DNA of 64,000 nt from Folioceros fuciformis. Taxonomy: Eukaryota; Anthocerotophyta; Anthocerotopsida; Anthocerotales. Both the position numbers and the translations under genes were made by a program. This document shows, piece after piece, positions 43,671 to 54,052 of the stretch. The notes under the pieces are model-generated. The model was not told the DNA's origin. It saw only the letters and a list, made by a program, of their open reading frames with translations, and searched no databases. The DNA lies in NCBI GenBank assembly GCA_049999805.1, contig JBNGIO010006255.1:341821-405820 (forward strand). The letters run 5' to 3'. Position 1 is the stretch's first letter. Each line of letters starts with the position of its first letter.

Positions 43671-46208
43671 ATGGCGATGCAGCTGTTACTGCCGGATGGC
43701 GCACTCTGGGATTCGGCCAAGTTGGTGACGCAGCCACGCTCTGCGGTGTTCCATATGCCCAACTTGTTGTCACCTCACCCAAGCTCTTCTGGTGTGAAGG
43801 GCGGGTGCAGGTTCCGCAACCGCCCGGAGCAGTACGACGCAAGCACAGAGGGGATCACTGAGAAGCACCGGCAGGAGCTTCTATGGCGCCACTTCTTCTC
43901 GCATCCCTCAGAGTGGTGGGACGAGAGAGCTGATAAAGAAAGCCCTCGCCATCCTGACTTCAGGCACAAGACTTCCGACGAGCCCATATGGCTGAGCAAC
44001 TCTCAGAAGCCGCCATGGGTGGATTCTCAGCTGGCCGAGTGGGAACTTCAGATGAAGGGGTCTCGTGCCTCTATGGAGCACTCCATGGCTCAGACCTTGA
44101 GGAAACGTTGTCAAGAGGCAAACCTGAAGGAAGCTGTTGCAGCTTTGGATGCCCTGGTGCAGGGAGGAGGTCATGTCACCACCGGCGTCTTCTATGGCCT
44201 CCTGCAGAGGTGTATGGCGCACAAGAATCTAGCTTGTGGAAGGCTTGTCCATGCTCTCGCTCTCAAGTGTGGGTACGAAGGCAATGCTTTCTTAGCCACG
44301 CACATCATCAGGATGTATGCGTCTCTTGGGGAATTGGATGACGCAGGGCTGGTCTTCACGAAAGTGTCCAGACCCAACCTCCACATGTGGTCCTGCATCA
44401 TCTTGGCCCACGCTCGACAGGGACGGCCCGCACATGCCATCGACCTGTATCGGCAATTTCGAGAGACGGGTGTGGAACCAAACAACCACATCTTCGTGGC
44501 AGTTCTCAAGGCTTGTGCTTCTGCTCAGGACTTGGTTTCTGGGAAGGAGATTCATGGAGATGTCCAGGCTTGCGCGATGATGGACGATGTTTATATTGGC
44601 AACTGCCTGGTGAGTATGTATGCCAAGTGCGGGGGCTTGCGTGATGCTCGCAAAGTGTTCGACAGTCTGCCTTCGAAGAATGTGGTGACATGGACTGCCA
44701 TGATCGCAGGATACACCCAACATGGACTCGGGCAACAAGCCCTGGCCCTCTATGGAAGCATGCAGCAGGAGGGCATCAGTCCAGCTGATCATGTCACCTT
44801 TGTGTGCCTCCTGCGAGCATGCGCTAGTTCACGATCCCTGCAACAGGGCAAGCAGCTTCACTTGCAGCTTCGTGAACAAGGGCTCGAAGGTGATGCAGTC
44901 ATCGGTAACAGCCTGGTGAACATGTATGCCAAATGCGGGTGCTTGGAGGATGCTCGAAACATATTCGACCACTTGCCCACAAGAGATGTTGTGACATGGA
45001 ATTCCATGATCGCAGGATGCACCCAACAGGGGCTTTGGCGAGAGGCCCTCGATCTGTATGCTAGCATGCAGCATGAGGGCATAACTCCAGCTGATCATGT
45101 CACCTTTGTATGTCTTCTTCAAGCATGTGCCAACTTGGGAGCCTTGCAACAGGGGAGGGAACTTCACTCCAAGATCCGTGCGACAGGCTTGGAATCTCAC
45201 TCCTCCACAGGCAACGGCCTCGTCAACATGTATGCGAAGTGCGGACAATTGCAGGAAGCTCTTACCGTATTCCACAATCTGCCAACCAAGTGCGTGGTCA
45301 CATGGACAGCCTTGTTGAACGGATACGCTGAACATGGTGATGCCCAACTGGCCATCCAGTGCTTCCGGCAAATGCTCCAGCACGGCATCCAGCCCAACGA
45401 GACGACCTTCCTCTGCCTTCTGGTGGCATGCAGTCACGCCGGCATGGTGTATGAGGGCCAGGAGTATTTCAGAATCATGGTAGACGATTACAGCATCCCG
45501 GCCACCGATTCTCACTACAACTGCATGGTGGATCTTCTCGGCCGGTCAGGCCATCTGGCCGAAGCCGAGCACGTACTTCAAACTAGGTCGTCCGAGCAGG
45601 ACGAAGTGGGCTGGAAATCTCTCCTCACAGCATGCAGAAGCTACGGCGACGTGGAGCGCGGCCAGCGCTGCTTCGACCGGATCGTGAACCTGGCTCCTGA
45701 CCACGCCAGCTCGTACATTCTGCTGGAGAACATCTACGCCGACGCCGGCAGGTGGCACGACGTTGGCAAGATAGAAAGGCTCAGAAAATCGGCAAAGGCG
45801 GTGAAGAAGCCCGCCAAGGCTTGCATCGAAGTGCAGCTAACCCTGCACGAGTTTACCGTCGGGGAAACCAGGGCCGATCTCTCCCCCACGCTCACCACCG
45901 TCTACGGCAGGGTAAAGGAGGAAGGAGGCCACATCCCGCGAACAGACCTGGTCCTGAAGACCTTGGACGAGCGGGAGAAGGAGCGGGCTCTGTGTGGCCA
46001 TGCCGAGAAGCTAGCCCTAGCGTACGGCCTCCTCAACACTCCCCAGGGCAGCCCGCTCCTGGTTACCAAGAACCTTCGCATGTGCACGGACTGCCATAGC
46101 AGCACCAAGATCATGTCCCGCCTGGAGCAGAGGGAAATAATCGTTAGAGACGCTCACCGAGTTCATCGCTTTGTGGATGGCTCCTGTTCCTGCAGGGATC
46201 GACATTGA
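43671..46208 (+). CDS. PLS-class PPR protein with DYW-type deaminase domain ending DRH
   Basis: One uninterrupted ATG frame of 845 residues. The first ~140 residues are basic and non-repetitive, probably including an organelle transit peptide. About fifteen PLS motifs follow, then E/E+ and a DYW-type cytidine deaminase domain. The zinc site is visible: HAE at 777-779 and the CTDC motif at 805-808. CSC at 839-841 is the terminal metal-binding pair. The last three residues (843-845) are DRH instead of DYW, and the PG box region reads KKPAKACIE instead of the usual PGxSWIE form. The protein should edit one or a few sites in plastid or mitochondrial RNA. The DRH ending marks a non-canonical DYW subclass (see findings). 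No introns, as is usual for this family. Confidence 0.95.
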   Translation: MAMQLLLPDGALWDSAKLVTQPRSAVFHMPNLLSPHPSSSGVKGGCRFRNRPEQYDASTEGITEKHRQELLWRHFFSHPSEWWDERADKESPRHPDFRHKTSDEPIWLSNSQKPPWVDSQLAEWELQMKGSRASMEHSMAQTLRKRCQEANLKEAVAALDALVQGGGHVTTGVFYGLLQRCMAHKNLACGRLVHALALKCGYEGNAFLATHIIRMYASLGELDDAGLVFTKVSRPNLHMWSCIILAHARQGRPAHAIDLYRQFRETGVEPNNHIFVAVLKACASAQDLVSGKEIHGDVQACAMMDDVYIGNCLVSMYAKCGGLRDARKVFDSLPSKNVVTWTAMIAGYTQHGLGQQALALYGSMQQEGISPADHVTFVCLLRACASSRSLQQGKQLHLQLREQGLEGDAVIGNSLVNMYAKCGCLEDARNIFDHLPTRDVVTWNSMIAGCTQQGLWREALDLYASMQHEGITPADHVTFVCLLQACANLGALQQGRELHSKIRATGLESHSSTGNGLVNMYAKCGQLQEALTVFHNLPTKCVVTWTALLNGYAEHGDAQLAIQCFRQMLQHGIQPNETTFLCLLVACSHAGMVYEGQEYFRIMVDDYSIPATDSHYNCMVDLLGRSGHLAEAEHVLQTRSSEQDEVGWKSLLTACRSYGDVERGQRCFDRIVNLAPDHASSYILLENIYADAGRWHDVGKIERLRKSAKAVKKPAKACIEVQLTLHEFTVGETRADLSPTLTTVYGRVKEEGGHIPRTDLVLKTLDEREKERALCGHAEKLALAYGLLNTPQGSPLLVTKNLRMCTDCHSSTKIMSRLEQREIIVRDAHRVHRFVDGSCSCRDRH

Positions 46209-47196
46209 TTGAATGATCCAATGAAGCCTTCCCGTGCCTCCAGCCTTCAGAACATCGGTAGCTTCCACCTTCTCCTTCACGTCTCGACGCCATGGAGTGG
46301 AGGTGTCTGTTGCCTAGTCAGTCGTGAATCGTGAGGGCGAGCGTGAATCGTGAGAGTGAGCGTGAATCGTGAGGGTGAGCGTGAATCGTGAGGGTGAGCG
46401 TGAATCGTGAGGGTGAGCGTGAATCGTGAGGGTGTGTGTGAATCGTGAGGGTATGTGTGCATCGTGATATTGTGTGTGAATCGTGATATTGTGTGTGAAT
46501 CGTGATATTGTGTGTGAATCGTGATATTGTGTGTGAATCGTGATGTGATATGTGAATGGTGAAACCCCAACCGCACGAACAAGAAGCGTGTCGTCTCGTT
46601 ACCAGGCACAAGAAGAAGCGCGGGCGTCCAATCACACGATTCACGTCTGGGAAAGGGGGAGAAAAGGCCAAAATAGAAAAAAAGCGGCTGACAGACCCGG
46701 TAACCCGTGAGGCGCGAGGTCAGGGCCGGACACACACAGTGCAAGTGTTATAAGGGCGGGACCGGCGGAATCGGTGGTGCAACCTGGAAGCGGGCACCCT
46801 GAAGGAGGTGCCAGCTCAGCACCCATACACACAGAGTTTTAGGAGAGTTCTGACACCAAATCCGAACCTTATATATTTCAAGGGTCGTTTGGTCTCGTCA
46901 CTCGCAATCCTGATTCCTGTCCTGCGCTGCCGCCGCAGGCGAAGGGTGTACACCTGCTCTCCCTGGTCTCCCTCTGGGCCCTTCTGTCTCTCGGTCTTAC
47001 TCCTGCTCTTGCCGGCATTCATTCTCCGCGCTCCCCGCAGCCCGCGCGATCGTCCGCAAATGCGGAAACAGCCCGCTTCGCAATTGGTGCGGATCGCAGG
47101 TGCGGCTGGCGGGTACGGGCATGAGGCCGGGACGCTGCGGGGGTCTTGGAGGAGCGGCCTCGGCGCTGGCGGGGAGGTAGGTCCGTGAGGCAGGCC
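46209..47196. other. Intergenic region with minisatellite; no gene recognised
   Basis: 3' flank of the DYW PPR gene, a minisatellite at 46318-46560, then the probable promoter and leader of the TPR gene. No family similarity in the open frames. Confidence 0.45.
46318..46560. repeat. Minisatellite of ~18-bp GTGAATCGTGAGGGTGAG units
   Basis: About thirteen near-identical 18-bp units (18 bases = 6 codons) run in tandem. The right-hand copies have the variant GTGAATCGTGATATTGTG. Because the unit is a multiple of three, it stays open on the minus strand and makes a false DSRxxRFT-type repeat peptide. Confidence 0.85.
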
Positions 47197-50100
47197 ATGG
47201 ATCCCCGGGGCTTGGTTCCCCCAGGGACTGCGCACCAGCAGATGCTGCAGCAGCAGGCGGCGCACCAGCAGGCGCTGCACAGGCAGGCGTTGTTGCAGCA
47301 TCAGCAGCAACAGCAGAATCTGTATGCGCAGCAGAGCGGGTACCAGCAGGGAGGGATGAGCCATGTGAACGGTGGGGCGGCAGGGTCTCAAGCGAAGCCC
47401 GGCGGTCTGCGCGCAAGCCGGGAGGGAGGTTTTGCCGACCTGAATGCGGAGCCGCCGGCCAGCGACGGTGAGGCGGATGGTCCGGTTCCCAGCGACAGCA
47501 CTCCCAGTGCGGCCACCATGCCGCACCAGGAAGGCAGCAGGTATTTCGCCGAGCCGTGTGTGGTTTTGGTGCTGAAAAGTGACGGGGAGGAGGGAATTGT
47601 TGATTCTGCTGCCACGTGTATTGAGATTCCGTCTTTTTCTTGTATCCTGCGCTGGTCAGGGCGTCCCCGCCTGAAGAGAAGAAGAAGAGGAAGAAAGGGA
47701 GTAAGGAAGGCCCGGTGGTGAAAGATGGACTAGAGGATTTGAGGAAGTCAGCCAAGCCAGCGAAGTCACGCGCAAAGCCTAAGAGCGAACACCTTGACAC
47801 GGGGCTGGACGGTGATACGGATTCGCAAGTAACGGGCGTTCCGACCACGAGAGAGGAGAAACTCAAAAGCTTGAAGGCGGTACGATGAATGAGGCCAAGC
47901 CAAAGCTTGGAGTGCGCTTTTTGCTCCTGCTCGTTTCACACCGAGGTTACTTATCGTTGTCCTACAATTTGTGCAGGGTCTCGTGCACGTTGCAAAGAAG
48001 CTCCCAAAAAACGCGCACGCGCAGTTTTTTCTGGGGCTCATGTTTCAGCGCTTGGGGCAGCCTGCTAAAGTGAGCATTTTCTTAGACACGGTCGTTTTCT
48101 GCGATGATGCAAGTTGAGCACTGTATTTTGAAAAATCTTCTACATAGCTGCAACTTCACATCATTGTCTCTATCCTGGCAGGCCGCCACATACTTCGAAA
48201 AGGCTGCCGAGATCCTTAAGCAGTCAGAGGAAGAGAGTGGGCAAAACCGAGCGCAGTTCCTTCAACTCGTTCAGATCCACCAGGCAGAGGTCGGGTGCTG
48301 TAGGATTTTGAGTTGTGGAAGGATATGTTCAGAGACTGCTCTTGACCTGAGGGGAAAGCTTACTGAATATCAAGATCTGAATCATGTTTTCGTAGATTCT
48401 TCTAATATAGCAACCGTTGGGAATGCAGTGTTTGTTGCACAGCAACCTCATGGTTCAACTGGGACATTCGGGGAAAGAGCTGAAAAGGGAGGAGTTGGAG
48501 GGCGTGATCAGTAAGGTCAGGGAAGGGGCACAAGAAGACAGTGGCCAAGCTTCGATTTGGAACACTTTGGGATTGCTGCTTTTCAGGACTGGGCGAGTAC
48601 AGGTGATCTTGCTTAACGCTGAATATCGTTGCTCTCAATCTCTCAATTTTATGCTCATGTCTTTGTTGTCTTTGGACAGAGTGCTGTGGCTGTTTTTTCT
48701 GCACTGTTGAGCATAGTTCCAGACTATCTGGATGCACTGGCCAACCTGGGTGTCGCTCATATGCAAAGGTAGTGTTATCAGATATACTACTTACGAAAGG
48801 TTGAGATTCCTATGTGGATGCCAAGGTCCTTAATGAGTAGGGGAACTTTTTCCATGGAGCTCCTAACAGTCGATTCTGAAATTGCAGTGGACATCTCTTG
48901 AATGCAATGCGTTGTTTTCAAGCTGTGCTGGAAAAGGAAAGAACTCACCCAGGTGCCTTAGTAAATTACGGGGCCCTTCTGATACATCAATATGGTTTCT
49001 CAGGTTTGCACCACCCATTCAAACACGTGTTGTGCATCGAATTGTACTTGTTTCCAATATTAAATTGTCTTTGTGAACTGTACGTTTAGGGACAGCAGCT
49101 AGATCTGGGGGGTACAACGGTGTTTACTCCTTGCAGCACACTGCGGCTGTCGCTGCTCAACAATATCTGCAGTCTGCCGTGAAGGATGATCCGAAGGCTG
49201 CTCATATATGGTCCAATCTTGCCGCAGCTTATGCAGCATCTGGCAGCATATGGGATGCAAATAAGTGCTTAGAACAGGTACGATATTTACACAGCTTCTA
49301 GGTTGAGTGAATGTCTTCCACTTGTGATTTGTTTCTTCTTGGGAAATGTTTATGGTATCTCGTATTTCAGCACTCTTGCCCCCTAAATCGTGTTACTTTT
49401 GGGTTCTTTGCAGGCAGCAAAATTGGAGCCGTATAGGATGTCAACTCGGTTTGCTGTCGCTGCTCATCGGTTACGGGATGTTGAGCGGCTGGATGGTTCC
49501 GCGGAACAGGCTGAGCAGCTCAACTGGGCAGCAAATGAAATGGCATCCCTTTTACGAGAAGGGGACTCTACCGTGCAGCCTCACCTGGCATGGGCAGGTT
49601 TAGCTATGGTTAATAGGGCGCAGCATGAGACTGTAGCTTCGTTTGAGGGAGGTGGATTGGACCTCAAAGAAGTAGAGGATCGGGCTATTCGAAGTCTTCA
49701 CCAGGTCAGCATACGGATATCCGGTCAAGTGAATTTGGCAAGAGGATGAAGTGTTGGTGCTGTTATTGTATTTCTAGCTTTTCTCACAGAAATCTGGGGT
49801 ACTTGCAGGCAATAGACGAAGATCCAAACAATGCTGTCCCGTGGCATCAGCTTGGATTACATACACTATGTACTTTACAATTTGGGGATGCACTCAAGTA
49901 CTTCAGAGCAGCAATTGCTAGACGGCATAACTGCCCAGTGTCATGGTCCAATTTAGGTGACGTTCGTGACCCCTTATTGATGCTTACGTACACAGGCCCT
50001 GCAGAGATTGAGCAGTTGCCGCTGTTCTTAACTAAAGGCAGAGAACAATGATAGGGTTACCGTCATGTGTGAAGAACATGACTGAAAACTGTTGACTGTC

Positions 50101-50863
50101 TCATGCAGGTATTGCTCTTCAGTTCTCGGACGACCCATCTAGTGCTGAAGCCGTGTATAAACAGGCCCTTGCTCTTGCTCGTCCAGAGCTAGTACACACT
50201 ATTCTTTCAAACCTGGGGAATCTTTACCGGCAAAAGAAGCGTTTCAGTGAGGCTCATGCTGTTTACCGGAAGGCGCTGGAGCTATGCCCCGACTACGCAC
50301 CAGCTTACAATAACCTGGGCCTCCTGCACATTGCAGAAGGGGATTGGGATCTTGCAATAGCGTCATTTGATAGGGCTTTGGCTGCAGATCCTTACTTTGA
50401 AGCGGCGAGGTCCAACAAGATGAAGGCAGAAGTGTTGGCACAAGTCGGTAAGAGCTCACTTTCCACTAAGCCAACCTCATCACAACCACCAAATGCTCCA
50501 GTTCTTCCAGTCCCAAGTCCTGCTTCTGATACCCAAGTGCTGCTTTCTTCAGATCACCCACTGAACCTAGCCTCAGCATCAGGGCAAGGTTCAGAAGTCG
50601 TCCACTCTTCAGAACCACCTCAACACAAAGCTCCACACCAATCCCATGACCTGCAGTCATCGCAGTCTGTACCATGTATACCGACAGTCCAAACCAGCCA
50701 GCTCCCTTTTGGTCCATCAGTCGTCAATTCTTTGCAAGTGCCGCAACTTGCTTCTTCTAACTCCATGGCTACTCTGTCTGTCCCCTCGCCTGTAGCTGCT
50801 AGAGCGTCGTCATCCCGTCAATCTCACCAGCGAGAGCCCTTTCCGCTGCCTTCAATTTCTTGA
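47197..50863 (+). CDS. TPR-repeat protein (Arabidopsis At5g37130-like)
   Basis: Eleven exons: 47197-47540, 47660-47879, 47977-48069, 48182-48289, 48429-48602, 48680-48768, 48888-49003, 49090-49277, 49414-49704, 49809-49956, 50109-50863. They give 841 residues. TPR units are 34-residue helix pairs that bind protein partners. Residues about 15-50 form a Gln-rich tract, followed by a basic Lys-rich stretch (KKKRKKG, a possible nuclear signal) and the conserved block REEKLKSLKAGLVHVAKKLPKNAHAQFFLGLM. At least eight TPR-like units follow, including SNLGNLYRQKKRFSEAHAVY and PDYAPAYNNLGLLHIAEGDW. The last ~150 residues are Ser/Pro/Gln-rich and look disordered; the Arabidopsis relative lacks such a long tail. 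The 47541 donor follows AGCAG. The molecular role is not established. Confidence 0.88.
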
Positions 50864-51478
50864 CGTGGGTGAATTTTGTTTAAACAAATAACATTTTATG
50901 CGCACGCCGCATGGCGGACGTCTCTTCTTTACGTGTTGGGCTGGGTCCGGACCAGAGATGGTTTCAATTTTAAATTGCGTTGTACATTAGTGTCGGTGTG
51001 AACATGTGGAAATGTGCAGTACAAGTAAAGAAAGTTACTCATTCCTCCATTCCGTTTTTTTAGCAAGATGTATATGCACGTAGAAGCACCGCAGGGCGGC
51101 GCTAACAAGCGGCCCTGTGGGCCTTTTTACGGGATGGAGTGTCTAAAGTCGCCTAGTACCCTATCGTACCATAGAATTTGGCTCGAGGATGCTTGTTTCC
51201 CAAGCTGCCCTCGCATAGCTCCCGCTCAAGGATGCTTAGCCATGGAAATTCAAATGGAATGGATCCCGTGTGACTATCACTTCTGCAGGCAGGGGATAGG
51301 TTTGGTTACCATTTCCTTCTTCTAGCCATGCCATGTAGAGGAAGTTCTTCAATTAGAATAATATTCAATAACTATAGGGGCTTCATCACCCACTCCAATG
51401 CTAGGTAGATCATTATCTGAATTACTTTATTACGTAATAAATAAATAAGAGTTTAGTTGGGTTTAGGGTTTAGTTGTG

Positions 51479-51695
51479 CAGCAAAGTGGAGGAGATGAAG
51501 CTATGTTGAGTGATCCGAACCTTTGTCGCATAGACTTTGTCTTCTCATCTCAACAATGGAGACTAAGCTTAGACCCAGTTCCTCTTTGTTGTTTAGGTAT
51601 GCAGCAAAGGGGAGGCGATGAACCCAGCAAAGGGGAGGCGATGAACCTATGTTGAGTGATCCGAATCTTTGTCGCATAGACTTTGTCTTCTCTCC
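51479..51695. repeat. Two-copy direct repeat (~70 bp)
   Basis: Copy 1 at about 51479-51547 and copy 2 at about 51602-51690 share GCAGCAAAG, GGAGGCGATGAA, ATGTTGAGTGATCCGAA and TTTGTCGCATAGACTTTGTC. Copy 2 has an internal duplication of a ~22-bp piece. Non-coding. Confidence 0.8.
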
Positions 51696-52177
51696 TTCCT
51701 AGAATCTTGTACCCACACTTGACACACTACCCACTTGTCATTTGTACGTGTAAGCTGAAAAGAACACAACACAAGGCTTGAAGCTCCCGCTGAAAAGAAC
51801 TCATCACAAGGCTTAAAGCTCCCAGATATTGATTTTACTGCGCAGTAAGAGATGACAAGACTATACTTGTTCAAGAGCATTATCTCCTGCCCACACCTTA
51901 TCCCACGCAGGGCAAAGCCAATGTCCTCCCTTATAGTGTGGGAGAAGTGGGTTAAGGGGAGGGGGATCAATGCTGCCAAATGGAAGTGACGAATCCTGGA
52001 AGCCTTAAAACTGCCCATGCCTTAGACGCTGGGCGGCGAGGGAGCGTGAAGGAGAAATGGTGCACGCTTGTGCTGTCGCCTCGCCTAGCCAGGTTCAGTG
52101 CAACAGGCAACAGAGGGGAACCCGCGGGGGAGTCGCCCCAACCCTGGTTGAAGCGGGGGAGGGAATCCTGGCCCCCG

Positions 52178-52250
52178 ATTGGTCCCTGCCGATTACTGTC
52201 AGTGCATGCACCTGGCCGCGCGCCCGGCCTGCCTTCCAAACATATTTATT
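52178..52250 (+). promoter_or_regulatory. CCAAT-box and TATA-like element of the LHCII gene
   Basis: ATTGG (inverted CCAAT) at 52178-52182 and TATTTATT at 52243-52250 lie about 170 and 105 bp before the LHCII ATG. This arrangement is common in light-harvesting gene promoters. Transcription would begin near 52275. Confidence 0.4.
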
Positions 52251-52350
52251 GTGTGAGCAGGCTGATTTGTTGGACATCACGATCTCCAGCGCCAGCGAAG
52301 CCTCCCGTTCCACTTGGCCCCGTTCTTCCTGGTGGGAGGCAGCAAGAGCC

Positions 52351-53334
52351 ATGGCCGCCGTCTCGGCATGCATCAGCAGCGCCTCCTTCGCCGGGCAGGC
52401 CGTGCTGAAGGCGCCCTCTGAGCTCTCCAGGAAGGTGAACGGCGGTAAGGCTGTGGACGCCAGGGTCACCATGCGGAAGTCGCAGACCTCCAAGTCCGAT
52501 AGCATCTGGTACTGGATCGTGAATTTGTTACTGGCCCAGGGAGGGAATTGGGTGGGGGTGGGATGGAGGGTGAGACGGGGTTGAGTGGTGGATTGATTGA
52601 GTGAGTGAGTGATGGAATTGTTGTGGTGTTGGTGGTGTGATGTGACTTGACGCGACGTGACGTTAACGCTTTGGGTTTGCAGGTACGGGCCCGACAGGCC
52701 CAAGTACCTCGGCCCGCTCTCCGGGGAGCCCCCGAGCTACCTCAAGGGAGAGTTCCCGGGCGACTACGGGTGGGACACGGCAGGCCTGTCGTCGGACCCC
52801 GAGACGTTCGCCAGGAACCGGGAGTTGGAGGTGATCCACTCGCGGTGGGCGTTGCTGGGGACGCTCGGGATCGTGACTCCCGAGATTCTGGCCAAGTACG
52901 GGGTGCCTATCCAGGAGCCCGTGTGGTTCAAGGCCGGAGCGGTCATCTTTTCCGAGGAGGGGCTGAATTATCTGGGCAACCCGGCTCTCATCCACGCCAA
53001 GAGCATCCTGGCCGTGCTGGCCGTGCAGGTGATCTTGATCGGGGCGGTGGAGGGATACCGCATTGCGGGCGGGCCGCTGGGCGAGGTGACCGACCCGCTC
53101 TACCCCGGCGGGGCCTTTGACCCCCTCGGCCTCGCCGACGACCCCGACACCTTCGCCGAGCTCAAGGTGAAGGAGATCAAGAATGGAAGACTGGCCCAGT
53201 TTTCCGCCTTTGGCTTCTTTGTGCAGGCCATCGTCACCGGCAAGGGCCCCATCGAGAACCTCCTGGACCACCTGGCCGACCCCTCCAACAACAACGCCTG
53301 GGCCTACGCTACCAAATTTGTCCCCGGGAACTAG
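52351..53334 (+). CDS. LHCB: Light-harvesting chlorophyll a/b-binding protein of photosystem II (LHCII type)
   Basis: Two exons, 52351-52508 and 52683-53334, giving 269 residues. The protein binds chlorophylls a/b and xanthophylls in the thylakoid antenna. The N-terminus is a Ser/Ala-rich transit peptide. The mature part starts near [10 protein letters not shown]. The intron splits the Trp codon of [12 protein letters not shown], the LHCII trimer motif. Helix B carries [16 protein letters not shown] (Glu/Arg ion pair and chlorophyll ligands), helix [21 protein letters not shown], and helix [22 protein letters not shown]. The end [14 protein letters not shown] is typical. It is somewhat divergent from LHCB1/2 of seed plants: [10 protein letters not shown] replaces the usual GCVFPELL-like segment, and QFSAF replaces MFSMF. 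Paralogue class (LHCB1, 2 or 3) is not certain. Confidence 0.96.
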
Positions 53335-54052
53335 ATCATCCGTGAACGCGGTTCCGCTCCCGGGCCGTCAAGCTCGCCCGCTTGAAACCCAATTCGCTGA
53401 TGTCCTCCGCGGCTGGAACTTTTGCGTGATGCCGACTACAATGTCATCCCACTTGTGTACAACGTTTCTGTTTCTTTCGCTGCTGCTGCGACAGCATATC
53501 GCACTCCCCCGTCAGCAAGTTCGAGCAGTCCATTGCCAAATGTCGAATGTCTTGCACCTAGAAGCCGAATGTGGAGAACTTGGCCAGCATTCCACATCCG
53601 GAGCGCTGCGTCTGCACTCCTGCTGACGGTTGTGTAAACTTCTTCTCTCCTTCACGATGCTTTGTTTGTCTCATTTGCCTAATGAATGCAGTTTGTGTCG
53701 TTTTGATTCACATTGTCTACGGACAGCGTCTCAATTTGTGTACCTGCCATGCTCTCCTTCTCCGGCCTCCTCGCTGTCCTCTGCGCAATCCGCAGTCGCC
53801 CTGGTCACACCTGCTGGAAGGACCGTGTTTCACATTCAAACGAATCCGAGACGTATCACATTTGAATGGTTTGCTGCCCTAATCATGGACGAAAACTAGT
53901 CACAGTCGACTTTCTGCGATTCATGGAAACTGCGACTTTTGCGACTCGCTCGTTGATCCTGTCTTGATCGAAATGGGTCTGCTGGATTGACAAGAGGAGT
54001 AGCTGACAGCTGTTGCGCAGAGCAGGGGAACGTGCGGAATTGGATTGGGAGA
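53335..54052. other. 3' flank of LHCII and leader of COX11
   Basis: No protein family or RNA gene seen. Open frames are short and overlapping. Confidence 0.5.

Larger units (their letters stand above)
50864..52350. other. Intergenic region; direct repeats and the LHCII promoter
   Basis: The left part is the 3' flank of the TPR gene. About 51340-51700 is AT-rich, with a short GGGTTTAGGGTTTAG telomeric motif near 51460 and a direct repeat. From about 52000 the DNA is GC-rich and leads into the LHCII gene. No other gene seen. Confidence 0.5.

Noticed and set aside
43671-46208. Sequencing error at the PPR C-terminus turning DYW into DRH
   Set aside because: The last codons are in clean frame with a stop, and no single-base change would turn the Arg-His pair into Tyr-Trp.
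46325-46545. CRISPR-like array
   Set aside because: The repeats are directly abutting without unique spacers, and the genome is eukaryotic. It is a minisatellite.
46318-46671. Long minus-strand frame encoding a His/Asp/Ser/Arg repeat protein
   Set aside because: It is a translation of an 18-bp minisatellite. The unit length is a multiple of three, so the frame stays open by chance.
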